Shown in pieces: positions 46,543-55,141 of a DNA stretch of 64,000 nt. Numbering within the stretch: position 1 is the first letter of the stretch; each line of letters opens with the position of its first letter. Both the position numbers and the translations under genes were made by a program. The notes beneath the pieces were generated by a model, which did not search any database, had not been told where the DNA came from, and worked only from the letters and a program-made list of their open reading frames with translations. The DNA comes from Streptomyces sp. Act143 (GTDB taxonomy: Bacteria > Actinomycetota > Actinomycetes > Streptomycetales > Streptomycetaceae), in assembly GCF_003143935.1 (NCBI RefSeq), contig NZ_QFRX01000001.1, positions 2,785,330 to 2,849,329 of the forward strand. The letters are read 5' to 3'.

Positions 46543-48072
46543 ATGGCAGACGATTACCTCGTACGCATCGGCAAGCTCATCCGTGACGCCCGGCAACACC
46601 GTGGCTGGACACAGTCGCAGCTCGCGGAGGCGCTCGGCACCAGCCAGAGCGCGGTGAACCGCATCGAGCGCGGCAACCAGAACATCAGCCTTGAGATGAT
46701 CGCTCGCATCGGTGAAGCGCTGGACAGCGAGATCGTCTCTCTGGGCTACGCGGGCCCGATGCATCTGCGGGTCGTCGGCGGGCGCCGGCTCTCCGGCGCC
46801 ATCGACGTCAAGACCAGCAAGAACGCGTGCGTGGCACTGCTGTGCGCCTCCCTGCTCAACCGGGGGCGCACGGTGCTGCGCCGGGTCGCCCGCATCGAGG
46901 AGGTCTACCGCCTGCTGGAGGTGCTCAACTCCATCGGCGTGCGCACCCGCTGGATCAACGACGGCGTCGACCTGGAGATCGTGCCGCCCGCCGAGCTGGA
47001 CATGGGCGCGATCGACGCGGACGCGGCCCGCCGCACCCGCTCGATCATCATGTTCCTCGGCCCGCTGCTGCACCGCATGGACCGCTTCAAGCTGCCGTAC
47101 GCGGGCGGCTGCGACCTCGGCACGCGCACCATCGAGCCGCACATGATCGCGCTGCGCCGCTTCGGCCTGGACATCGCGGCGACCGAGGGCCTCTACCACG
47201 CACAGGTGGACCGCGCGATCTCCCCCGGCCGTCCGATCGTGCTGACCGAGCGCGGCGACACCGTGACCGAGAACGCGCTGCTGGCCGCCGCGCGGCACGA
47301 CGGCGTCACCGTCATCCGCAACGCGTCCTCCAACTACATGGTCCAGGACCTCTGCTTCTTCCTGGAGGCGCTCGGCGTCAAGGTCGAGGGCATCGGCACC
47401 ACGACCCTGACCGTGCACGGCGTGCCGACCATCGACGTCGACGTCGACTACTCCCCCTCCGAGGACCCGGTCGAGGCGATGAGCCTGCTGGCGGCGGCGG
47501 TGGTCACGGAGTCGGAGCTGACGGTCCGGCGCGTCCCCATCGAGTTCCTGGAGATCGAGCTCGCGGTCCTGGAGGAGATGGGCCTCGACCACGACCGCAC
47601 GCCGGAGTACTTCGCCGACAACGGCCGCACCCGCCTGGTCGACCTGACGGTCCGCCCGAGCAAGCTCGAAGCGCCGATCGACAAGATCCACCCGATGCCG
47701 TTCCCGGGCCTGAACATCGACAACGTCCCGTTCTTCGCGGCCATCGCGGCCTCCGCGCAGGGCCAGACGCTGATCCACGACTGGGTCTACGACAACCGGG
47801 CGATCTACCTGACGGACCTCAACCGCCTCGGCGGGCGGCTGCAGTTGCTGGACCCGCACCGCGTCCTGGTCGAGGGCCCGACCCGCTGGCGCGCCGCCGA
47901 GATGATGTGCCCGCCGGCCCTGCGCCCCGCCGTGGTGGTCCTGCTGGCGATGATGGCGGCAGAGGGCACGTCCGTGCTGCGGAACGTGTACGTCATCAAC
48001 CGGGGGTACGAGGATCTGGCGGAGCGGCTCAACTCCGTCGGGGCGCAGATCGAGATCTTCCGCGACATTTGA
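46543..48072 (+). CDS. murA2: UDP-N-acetylglucosamine 1-carboxyvinyltransferase paralogue with N-terminal HTH (MurA2)
   Basis: This 509-residue fusion has an XRE-type helix-turn-helix at residues 5-65 (QHRGWTQSQLAEALGTSQSAVNRIERG) followed by a complete enolpyruvyl transferase fold. MurA adds enolpyruvate from PEP to UDP-GlcNAc, the first committed step of peptidoglycan synthesis. The active-site loop is GGCDLGTR with Cys190, the residue attacked by fosfomycin; SKNACVALL and HPMPFPGLNIDNVPFFAA are also family-like. It corresponds by memory to SCO5998, a second MurA. The HTH is unusual for the enzyme family and suggests the protein also binds DNA, perhaps its own promoter. The start lacks a clear ribosome site. 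Confidence 0.9.
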   Translation: MADDYLVRIGKLIRDARQHRGWTQSQLAEALGTSQSAVNRIERGNQNISLEMIARIGEALDSEIVSLGYAGPMHLRVVGGRRLSGAIDVKTSKNACVALLCASLLNRGRTVLRRVARIEEVYRLLEVLNSIGVRTRWINDGVDLEIVPPAELDMGAIDADAARRTRSIIMFLGPLLHRMDRFKLPYAGGCDLGTRTIEPHMIALRRFGLDIAATEGLYHAQVDRAISPGRPIVLTERGDTVTENALLAAARHDGVTVIRNASSNYMVQDLCFFLEALGVKVEGIGTTTLTVHGVPTIDVDVDYSPSEDPVEAMSLLAAAVVTESELTVRRVPIEFLEIELAVLEEMGLDHDRTPEYFADNGRTRLVDLTVRPSKLEAPIDKIHPMPFPGLNIDNVPFFAAIAASAQGQTLIHDWVYDNRAIYLTDLNRLGGRLQLLDPHRVLVEGPTRWRAAEMMCPPALRPAVVVLLAMMAAEGTSVLRNVYVINRGYEDLAERLNSVGAQIEIFRDI

Positions 48073-48184
48073 TGCGAGGGTGCCGCCGCATCCCGTCTGA
48101 CCTGTGCTCAACCGGTCAGGTAGGGGTGGGGCGGCATCTCTGGGATGTCTCCGGGACTTCGGGCCTGCGGCGGGCTACTAGCCC

Positions 48185-49029
48185 TGCTCCACTGGGGCCG
48201 CGCTGAAGATCCCGAAGCTCTGACGCCCGCCCGGTCGAGGCTCATCCGCCTTCCGGCACCCGCCGCCACTCCACCCAGGCGCTTTCCGAGGGGGCGCCGG
48301 CGAGGGGACTGCGGTGACCGGCGCGGAAGAACGCCGTCCCGGGAAACGGCTCGTACCGCGGCGCCGGCGGCTTCGCCGGACCGGCCGTCGGCAGTTGCGG
48401 TTTCCGCCCCACGGAGATCTTGAGGGCGTTGAGGGACAGCGGAACAGCCACGGTGGTCCAGTGCGCTGCCGCGATGGACGTCAGGGTGTCGCCCGGCTCC
48501 ATGACGTCGGTACCGGATCCGGCGCCCGGAGCGGTTCCCCCGTAGGCGGGGCTGGGCCTGCCGGGCACGATCCCGGTCTCGATGCCCCCCGGCTCCCAGT
48601 GGTCCTGGCCGGGGATCTGGGAGTGCCCGCAGTGGCCGCCCTCTTTTTCTCCCAGGTGAATCTGGGACGCTCCGTCGCGGCGGCAGCGGTGGCGGGCGGG
48701 GCCCCGACGGGCCACACGTCCGGGACACCGTGCGCGCGTGTCGCGGCCGGCAGCCTCCGGAAGTCCGGCTACGCCTCCGGGCCGAAACCCTTCGTCCACA
48801 GGGAGGCGGCACGTCCCAGGACCTCGATCTGGATACAGACCTTGCCGGTTCGGTTCGTGCCGTGCGTGCCGTCGCTCTTCAGCGCTCCCGAGGACAGGTT
48901 CAGGGGCGGGACGCGGTCGGCGCGCGCCCCGGATCCGGCCGGGAGCAGTGGGGGCGGGTGAGGGGGAAACCAGCCGAGGCCCGGAAGCCGCCTCGGTTGA
49001 TCCGGTCCCGCTGGGCCGGAGCAGCCCAT
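48185..49029 (-). pseudogene. Decayed secreted cell-wall amidase / LysM-type lysin gene
   Basis: Fragments of one protein appear in order but in different frames on the minus strand. The first is NRTGKVCIQIEVLGRAASLWTK (about 48790-48860), as in actinobacterial N-acetylmuramoyl amidases. Then come DVWPVGAPPATA and TWEKK (about 48650-48730), GHSQIPGQDHWEPGG (about 48590), a LysM-like VMEPGDTLTSIAAAHWTT (about 48470), and PAPRYEPFPGTAFFRAGHRSP of a peptidoglycan-binding repeat (about 48330). At least three frame changes and a truncated C-terminus make it non-functional. The borders are approximate. The 48073-48184 stretch before it shows nothing else. Confidence 0.6.
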
Positions 49030-49170
49030 CCGTTACCGCAGGCGCCGACGGAGACGAACCGCGTCGTGCGGAGTTGCCCCCAAGCCCCGTGCAACTCCGC
49101 GCCTCTGTTTCGTGGTGCTAGTCAGTGACCGCTTCAAGCGGCACAGGAACCCAGCGACCAGGAGGAGAGA

Positions 49171-49466
49171 GTGCGTAAAGCCGTACTCGAAAACGTTGCT
49201 CCGCAGCCGGTCAGGGGCGGTCGAAGCGACACCGGTTCCCTGCCACCCCCACCCTGTCCGCCCCACCTCCGCAACGAAGGACCGCGCCGAGCGTCGATCG
49301 CTGCCCGAACGTGCAGGCCCAGGTCGGCGCACCACGCGCCGTGTTCGTGGTCGGTGGTGACCCGTACCGGGTGTGGGTGGACTCAGCCGACAACAGCCGT
49401 GACTGCATGGCCAGTTACTACCTGAACCATCAGACCGACCGGATGGAAGGGCTGCTCCTGTGCTGA
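49171..49466 (+). pseudogene. Frame-broken small gene coupled to the cutinase fusion gene
   Basis: AGGAGGAGAGA followed by GTG at 49171 is an excellent start, but its frame (VRKAVLENVAPQ...) soon reads as low-quality Pro/Arg sequence. From about 49290 a different frame is clearly protein-like: DRCPNVQAQVGAPRAVFVVG, then PYRVWVDSADNSRDCMASYY and a final MEGLLLC. Its stop (TGA 49464-49466) overlaps the GTG start of the next gene. No start lies in that frame after the TAA at 49176, so a frameshift, a sequencing error or programmed shifting is needed. An export signal cannot be judged. I do not know the family. Confidence 0.45.
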
Positions 49467-51937
49467 AAGCGAGACCTGACATGACACGTTCCAGACCCGC
49501 CGCCCGCGGCATCCTGGTGACCCTGCTGACCGCCGTGGCGCTGCTGACCGGCCTGCTCAGCCCCCTCGTCCCGGCCGCGCGGGCCGATGACCCGGTGTGC
49601 ACAAAGGTCACCATCATCGGTGTACGCGGGTCCGCTGAGGGCTACGAGGGCCCATACGGGATGGGCAACACCGCGGGGCCCGCTGCACAGGCCGCCGCCG
49701 ACCTCCTGGTGTCCCATTACGGGCACGCCCGCTCCGACATCTCGACCACCACTCTGGTCTACCCCGCCGTCGCTCCGGAGGACATCTTCCACTGGTGGGA
49801 CTCGGTCAAGACCGGCGCGGAAGCGCTGGACACCCTGGTGACGAACACCTACCAACGCTGCCCGTCGACGCGGATCGGCCTGGTCGGCTACTCACAGGGC
49901 GCCGGCGCCATCAACATGGGGATGCACCTGATCTCCGAGCGTCACGGTCACGTCGCCCAGGCCGTCCGCGGTGCCCTGCTCATCGCCGACCCGTTCCGTG
50001 ACGGACGCCAGTCCTACGCGCAGAACATCACCGACAGCGGGCGCATGGTCAGTGGCAACGGGCTGCGCGGCATGCTGCGCCGACAGGCGGTGCCGATCAG
50101 CTTCCAGGGCGTCACCCGCGACATCTGCCGTGACGGCGACGGAGTATGCAGCACGATCTACGAGGAGACCGTGCAGTCCGTCATACAGGCCAAGCTCACC
50201 TCGGCCACCCACACCAGCTACATGAACTGCTGCAGCGGCTTCAACGTCCTGCGCGAGTACGGCCAACAGCTGGGCTGGCGCCTCGCCCAGAACCCTGACG
50301 GCGGCGGTGGCACTCCGTCCGTGCCGCCCACTCCCGCCTGGAACCCCGGCAAGGACTGCGGTGTCACCGTCACCGCCCCGACCCAGGCCGCCGGATACGC
50401 GGTGCAGGCCGCGTGCTCGCAGGTCGCGGCCGGCACCTGGTACTCGTGGGGCGGAGGACACGGGCCGGCGCCTGGCGCGAGCTACGGCTTCGTCGACGTC
50501 TCCGACCCGGAGCGCAGCAAGAACGACCCGTACCGCAAGGGCTTCGACTGCTCGGGGCTGGTGCGCTGGGCCTGGTCCCAGGCGGTCGGCCACGACATGA
50601 TCGGACAGCGCACCGCCGCCCAGGAGTTCGCCCTGCCCGCCGCGGCACGCTTCACCGCGGCCGACGGCACCGCGCCCCTCAAACCGGGCGACCTCGTGTT
50701 CTGGGGGTCCCCCATCCACCATGTGGCGATGTACCTGGGCGACGGCAAGGTCGTCGAGGCCCGCGAGTCCGACACCAAGATCATGGTCTCGGACTTCACC
50801 AGCCACCGGAACTACGTCGGCGCGATCCGCCTCTCGGGTGACGCGGCGGCACCGGGCGGCGGCGGCCCCAACAGCACCTGGGGCACGGACGTCAACGTCC
50901 GTTCCGCTCCCGCGCTGAGCGGTTCGGTCGTCACGACGTTCGCCGGCCCGACAGCCATCACGATCAAGTGCCAGAAGCACGGCGAGTCCGTGACCGCCGA
51001 GGGCTACACCAACGACGCCTGGTCCTACCTGCCCGACTACGGCGGCTGGGTCAACAACATCTTCGTCCAGGGCAAGGCCTGGCTCGATGGGATCCCGGCG
51101 TGCGACGGCGACCCCGGCGGTGGCTCAGGACGCCACAGCACCTGGGGCACAAGCGTCAACGTCCGCCCGCTGCCGTCCCGCGGCGGCACCCCGGTGGCGA
51201 CCTTCTCCGCACCGATGTCCATCGTGATCCAGTGCCAGAAGCGGGCCGAGTCCGTGACCGCCGAGGGCTACACCAACGACGTGTGGTCCTACCTGCCGGA
51301 CTACCGGGGCTGGGTCAGCAACATCTACATCCAGGGCCCGGAGTGGCTCGACGGCGTCCCGGCCTGCGACGGCAACACGGGCGGCGGCTCGGGCCAGTTC
51401 AGCACCTGGGGCACGGGGGTGAACACCCGTCAGCGTCCCAGCGTCTCGGCCCCGCTCGGTCCGGTGTTCTCCGGCCCGACGCGGGTCACCGTCTCCTGCC
51501 AGAAGCACGCGGAATCGGTGACCGCCGAGGGCTACACCAACGACGCGTGGTCCTACCTGCCGGACCACCAGGCGTGGATCAGCAACATCTTCCTCCAGGG
51601 ACCGGCCTGGCTGGACGGGGTCCCCACGTGCGGCAGCAGCGGGACACCGGCCGGCAACGGCGGCCACCGGATGTGGGCCTCGGACGTCAAGGTCCGCAAG
51701 GACTCCTCCACCGCTACCGATGTCGTGCACACCTTCACCGCTCCGACCGACGTGCTGGTGACATGCCAGGCCCAGGGACAGTCGGTCACAGCCGAGGGCA
51801 TCACCAACAGCGCCTGGTCCTACCTTCCGGACTACGGCGGCTGGATCAGCAACATCTTCCTCCAGGGACCGGCCTGGCTGGAGGACGTGCCGGCCTGCGG
51901 GACCACGCGACCGGGGAACCCACCGAACATGACGTGA
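49460..51937 (+). CDS. Secreted cutinase - NlpC/P60 - 4 x SH3-like fusion protein
   Basis: This 825-residue exported protein has a signal peptide ending near residue 41 (VPAARA). A cutinase-type serine hydrolase domain spans about 42-275, with GVRGSAEGYEG, nucleophile Ser145 (GYSQGAGAI) and paired cysteines. A short GGGGTPSVPPTP linker leads to an NlpC/P60 peptidase domain at about 300-460, with Cys364 (FDCSGLVRWAW) and His421 (IHHVAMYLGDG). Four copies of an 88-residue SH3-like unit follow, starting near residues 474, 562, 650 and 739; each carries WG..VNVR, ESVTAEGYTND and WSYLPDY. Cutinases cleave esters (cutin, lipids, mycolyl esters); NlpC/P60 cuts peptidoglycan stems. GGAAGGG lies 8 bases before the GTG. 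Confidence 0.92.
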   Translation: MLKARPDMTRSRPAARGILVTLLTAVALLTGLLSPLVPAARADDPVCTKVTIIGVRGSAEGYEGPYGMGNTAGPAAQAAADLLVSHYGHARSDISTTTLVYPAVAPEDIFHWWDSVKTGAEALDTLVTNTYQRCPSTRIGLVGYSQGAGAINMGMHLISERHGHVAQAVRGALLIADPFRDGRQSYAQNITDSGRMVSGNGLRGMLRRQAVPISFQGVTRDICRDGDGVCSTIYEETVQSVIQAKLTSATHTSYMNCCSGFNVLREYGQQLGWRLAQNPDGGGGTPSVPPTPAWNPGKDCGVTVTAPTQAAGYAVQAACSQVAAGTWYSWGGGHGPAPGASYGFVDVSDPERSKNDPYRKGFDCSGLVRWAWSQAVGHDMIGQRTAAQEFALPAAARFTAADGTAPLKPGDLVFWGSPIHHVAMYLGDGKVVEARESDTKIMVSDFTSHRNYVGAIRLSGDAAAPGGGGPNSTWGTDVNVRSAPALSGSVVTTFAGPTAITIKCQKHGESVTAEGYTNDAWSYLPDYGGWVNNIFVQGKAWLDGIPACDGDPGGGSGRHSTWGTSVNVRPLPSRGGTPVATFSAPMSIVIQCQKRAESVTAEGYTNDVWSYLPDYRGWVSNIYIQGPEWLDGVPACDGNTGGGSGQFSTWGTGVNTRQRPSVSAPLGPVFSGPTRVTVSCQKHAESVTAEGYTNDAWSYLPDHQAWISNIFLQGPAWLDGVPTCGSSGTPAGNGGHRMWASDVKVRKDSSTATDVVHTFTAPTDVLVTCQAQGQSVTAEGITNSAWSYLPDYGGWISNIFLQGPAWLEDVPACGTTRPGNPPNMT

Positions 51938-51972
51938 CGGCTCTCCCGCACTGAGGTGCACAGCGCGACGAG

Positions 51973-52034
51973 CGAGGCCCCCGGGCTGCTGATCGAGATG
52001 TCTGACGTCTCAACCACGCTGCTCGGGGGCCTCG
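51973..52034 (+). terminator. Long hairpin after the cutinase fusion gene
   Basis: CGAGGCCCCCGGGCTGC (51973-51989) and GCTGCTCGGGGGCCTCG (52018-52034) pair with two mismatches across 28 bases, 36 bases after the stop. The remaining 52035-52199 stretch shows no gene. Confidence 0.65.
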
Positions 52035-52199
52035 TTGGCCTTCCAACCTGACGCATTCGGCTCGCCCACTGCTCGCACCCACCGGATCGTCCGCGTCTGC
52101 GAGCGACAGGGCGTGCCCATCCTTGGCGACCTTGCCTGTCAGGGCGGCGGCCCCTCAGAACTGCGTCGCGGCGCCGGCTCTTCCTCGTCAGCAGCACCA

Positions 52200-52214
52200 T
52201 GTGACATAGTACTG
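52200..52214. promoter_or_regulatory. Hydroxyproline-cluster motif, copy 1
   Basis: TGTGACATAGTACTG ends 2 bases before the GTG start of the first oxidase gene, so it overlaps the promoter -10 (TAGTAC) and start region. The reverse complement recurs at 55105-55119 with 14 of 15 bases, and a shorter match lies at 57120-57132. Confidence 0.65.
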
Positions 52215-52216
52215 GC

Positions 52217-53380
52217 GTGACCAAGCGACTGACCTGCGATGTCGTGGTAGTCGGGGCAGGGATGGTGGGCGCGGCCTGTGCCCTGTACGCCTCTCGCGCC
52301 GGGCTGGACGTCGCCGTGGTGGACCGCGGCCCGGTGGCCGGGGGCACGACCGGTGCGGGTGAGGGCAATCTGCAGGTCTCCGACAAGGAGCCGGGGCCCG
52401 AACTCGAACTCGCCCTGCTGTCCGGCAGGTTGTGGGCCGAGCTGGCGGCCGAGCCGGGGCTGGGGGCCGCTTTCGAGTACCAACCCAAGGGCGGTGTCGT
52501 CGTCGCCTCCACCCCCGAAGGGCTCACCGCCCTGGAGGAGTTCGCCGCCGGGCAACGAGCCGCCGGGGTCGAGGCGGTGAGCGTCGATCCTCATCGGCTC
52601 CGGCAGCTTGAGCCGTACTTGACACCGGACGTGGCCGGTGGCGTGCTCTACCCCCAGGACGCCCAGGTGATGCCGACCCTGGCCGCCGCCCATCTCCTAC
52701 GGGCTTCAGGCGCACGCCTGTTGACCGGCTGGAACGTGATCGACGTACCGCGCGGCGCCGACGGTGCCGTGCGCGGCGTGCGCACTGACCGGGGCGAGAT
52801 CCACGCGCCTACGGTCGTGAACGCGGCCGGCACCTGGGGCGGTGAACTCGCCGACCTCGCGGGCGTGCGCCTGCCCGTCCTGCCCCGGCGCGGTTTCGTA
52901 CTGGTCACCGAGCCGCTGCCGTGCCGGGTGCGCCACAAGGTGTATGCCGCGGACTATGTGTCCGACGTGGCCAGTGACTCGGCGGCGCTGCAGACCTCGC
53001 CGGTGGTGGAGGGCACGGCCGCCGGGCCGGTCCTGATCGGCGCGAGCCGGGAGCGGGTCGGCTTCGACCGGTCCTTCTCGCTGCCCGCCGTACGGGCGTT
53101 GGCGGCGGGCGCGACCCGGCTGTTCCCGTTCCTGGAGGAGGTCCGGGCGATGCGCACCTACCTCGGATTCCGCCCGTACATGCCCGATCACCTCCCCGCG
53201 ATCGGCCCCGATCCACGCGTCCCCGGTCTCGTCCACGCCTGTGGGCACGAGGGCGCCGGCATCGGACTCGCCACCGGCACCGGGCAGTTGATCGCCGAGG
53301 TGCTGAGCGGCAAGGCGCCCGAGCTGGATCTGACCCCGTTCCGTCCCGACCGCTTCGCCCCCACCGAGGAGGACGCGTGA
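52217..53380 (+). CDS. FAD-dependent D-amino-acid-type oxidoreductase (D-hydroxyproline dehydrogenase catalytic subunit)
   Basis: This 387-residue flavoprotein of the DAO/HcnC family has the N-terminal dinucleotide motif VVVVGAGMVGAACALYASRAG and C-terminal GFRPYMPDHLPAIGPDPRVPG and GHEGAGIGLATGTGQL. With the two next genes it forms the three-part oxidase type that oxidises cis-4-hydroxy-D-proline to 1-pyrroline-4-hydroxy-2-carboxylate; that reaction is inferred from the epimerase and DapA-like genes downstream. The GTG at 52217 has no ribosome site and is probably leaderless. Its stop overlaps the start of the ferredoxin-like gene (GTGA). Confidence 0.87.
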   Translation: MTKRLTCDVVVVGAGMVGAACALYASRAGLDVAVVDRGPVAGGTTGAGEGNLQVSDKEPGPELELALLSGRLWAELAAEPGLGAAFEYQPKGGVVVASTPEGLTALEEFAAGQRAAGVEAVSVDPHRLRQLEPYLTPDVAGGVLYPQDAQVMPTLAAAHLLRASGARLLTGWNVIDVPRGADGAVRGVRTDRGEIHAPTVVNAAGTWGGELADLAGVRLPVLPRRGFVLVTEPLPCRVRHKVYAADYVSDVASDSAALQTSPVVEGTAAGPVLIGASRERVGFDRSFSLPAVRALAAGATRLFPFLEEVRAMRTYLGFRPYMPDHLPAIGPDPRVPGLVHACGHEGAGIGLATGTGQLIAEVLSGKAPELDLTPFRPDRFAPTEEDA

Positions 53381-53676
53381 ACCCCCTGGAACTGGCCCAG
53401 GCCCGTCCCGGGCCCGCGTTCACCGTCACTCTCGACGGGCGCGAGATCGAGGCGCTGCCCGGTCAGACCGCCGCCGCCGCGCTGTGGACGGCCGGGATCA
53501 TCTCCTGGCGGAGCACGCGCGGCGAGGGCCGGCCGCGGGGCGTCTTCTGCGGCATCGGCGTCTGCTACGACTGCCTGGTCACCGTCAACGACCGCCCCAA
53601 CCAGAGGGCTTGTCTCGTTCCGCTGAAGCCGGGCGACGCGATCCGCACGCAGGAGGGGACAGGTCATGACGGCTGA
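53377..53676 (+). CDS. [2Fe-2S] small subunit of the D-hydroxyproline dehydrogenase
   Basis: This 99-residue ferredoxin-like protein has the cluster ligands CGIGVCYDCLVTVNDRPNQRAC, the pattern of the small HcnA/SoxA-like subunits that join two flavoproteins. The GTG overlaps the stop of the preceding gene and the last 11 bases overlap the next one, so all three are made together. Confidence 0.9.
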   Translation: MNPLELAQARPGPAFTVTLDGREIEALPGQTAAAALWTAGIISWRSTRGEGRPRGVFCGIGVCYDCLVTVNDRPNQRACLVPLKPGDAIRTQEGTGHDG

Positions 53677-55093
53677 ACGGCCGCATCTGGCGGTGATCGG
53701 CGCCGGTCCCGCGGGGCTGGCCGCCACGCTGGCCGCCGCCCGGCACGGTGTACGGGTCACCCTCGTGGACTCGGCGCCCGAGGCGGGCGGCCAGTTCTAC
53801 CGGCAGCCCGCGCGTGAGCTAGGCGCACGACGCCCCGAAGCCCTGCATCACGAGTGGCGGACGTGGCAGCGACTGCGGGATGGGCTGCGCACACATCAAC
53901 AGCAGAGTTCTGTCACACACTTGACCGACCATCACGTCTGGCTCGTCGAGCGTCGCTCCGGCGGCTTCACCGTGCACGCGCTGCTGGGCCCGGAGCAGAC
54001 CGAGCCCGTAGAGGTCCGCGCGGACGCGGTCCTGCTGGCCACCGGTGGCTACGAGAAGGTGCTGCCCTTCCCCGGCTGGACCCTCCCCGGTGTCGTCACG
54101 GCGGGCGGCGCGCAGGCCATGCTCAAGGGCACGCTCGCGGTGAGCGGACACACGGCCGTCGTCGCCGGGACGGGACCGCTGCTCCTTCCCGTCGCGACCG
54201 GGCTCGCGGCGGCGGGGGTCCGGGTGGCCGCGCTGGTGGAGTCCGCGCGCCCCGCGGATCTCGTACGACACGCCCGCGCGCTGGCCGCCCAGCCCGCCAA
54301 GCTCGCCGAGGGCGCCGGATACGCGGCGCGGTTGGCGCGGCACCGGGTGCGCACCCTGGCCCACCACACCGTGGTCGAGGCGCACGGCACCGACCGGCTG
54401 GCGGCCGTGACCGTCGCCGCGCTCGACGACGCCGGCCGGGTCCGGCCCGGCACCGGGCGCCGCATCCCCTGCGACACGCTCGCCGTCGGCCACGGCATGC
54501 TCCCGCACACCGACCTCGCCCAGGGCCTGGGCTGCCGGGTCGACAGGGTCGCGGTGCACGTGGACGACGAGCAGCGCACCGATGTGCCGGGGGTGTGGGC
54601 GGCGGGTGAGGCCACCGGGATCGGCGGTGCGGCTCTCTCGCTCGCCGAGGGGCACATCGCCGGACGGTCCGCCGCCGCGCGTCTGACGGGGGTCGAGCCG
54701 GACCCATGCGAGTGGGCCGGTGCCGCCCGTGCCCGAACCGCGCTGCGCAGGTTCTCCGCCGCGCTCGACGAGGTCTACGCGCCGCCCGCGCACTGGACCG
54801 AACAGGTCACCGACGACACCGTGGTGTGCCGCTGCGAGGAGGTCACCGGCGGCGCGATCCGCGAGGCCGTGACCGAGCTCGGTGCCGGGGACGTGCGGAC
54901 CGTGAAGCTGCTGACGCGGGCCGGGATGGGCTGGTGCCAGGGGCGGATGTGCGGCTCCGCGGTCGCCGGGCTCGCCGGCTGCCCGGAGACGGCGGCGCGG
55001 CGGCCGTTCGCCCGGCCGGTACCGCTGGGCGTGCTCGCCCGGGCCGGGGAGCCCCGCGCTTCGGAGGACGACGGTCCCGGAGACGACGCCTAG
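53666..55093 (+). CDS. FAD/NAD(P)-binding oxidoreductase subunit with C-terminal BFD-like iron-sulfur domain
   Basis: This 475-residue protein of the HcnB/OoxA type has two nucleotide-binding Rossmann motifs (VIGAGPAGLAATLAAARHG at the N-terminus and VVAGTGPLLLPVATGLAAAG near residue 165), GVWAAGEATGIGGAALSLAEGH, and a C-terminal bacterioferredoxin-like cluster domain with VVCRCEEVTGG and GMGWCQGRMCG. It passes electrons from the catalytic subunit. It ends 48 bases before the DapA-like gene; a copy of the cluster motif sits in that gap, so a second promoter may lie there. Confidence 0.88.
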   Translation: MTAERPHLAVIGAGPAGLAATLAAARHGVRVTLVDSAPEAGGQFYRQPARELGARRPEALHHEWRTWQRLRDGLRTHQQQSSVTHLTDHHVWLVERRSGGFTVHALLGPEQTEPVEVRADAVLLATGGYEKVLPFPGWTLPGVVTAGGAQAMLKGTLAVSGHTAVVAGTGPLLLPVATGLAAAGVRVAALVESARPADLVRHARALAAQPAKLAEGAGYAARLARHRVRTLAHHTVVEAHGTDRLAAVTVAALDDAGRVRPGTGRRIPCDTLAVGHGMLPHTDLAQGLGCRVDRVAVHVDDEQRTDVPGVWAAGEATGIGGAALSLAEGHIAGRSAAARLTGVEPDPCEWAGAARARTALRRFSAALDEVYAPPAHWTEQVTDDTVVCRCEEVTGGAIREAVTELGAGDVRTVKLLTRAGMGWCQGRMCGSAVAGLAGCPETAARRPFARPVPLGVLARAGEPRASEDDGPGDDA

Positions 55094-55104
55094 CCTTTTG
55101 CCAT

Positions 55105-55119
55105 CAGTGCTATGTCACA
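55105..55119. promoter_or_regulatory. Hydroxyproline-cluster motif, copy 2
   Basis: CAGTGCTATGTCACA is the reverse complement of the copy at 52200-52214 apart from one base. It lies 22 bases before the start of the DapA-like gene, suggesting a second regulated promoter inside the operon. Confidence 0.65.
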
Positions 55120-55141
55120 CACCATGTGGAGGAGCCTTCCG

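Noticed and set aside
51953..52075. Possible transposase remnant (frame reading LIEMSDVSTTLLGGLVGLPT)
   Set aside because: It lies inside a long hairpin after the cutinase fusion and is too short, with no terminal repeats or target duplication.
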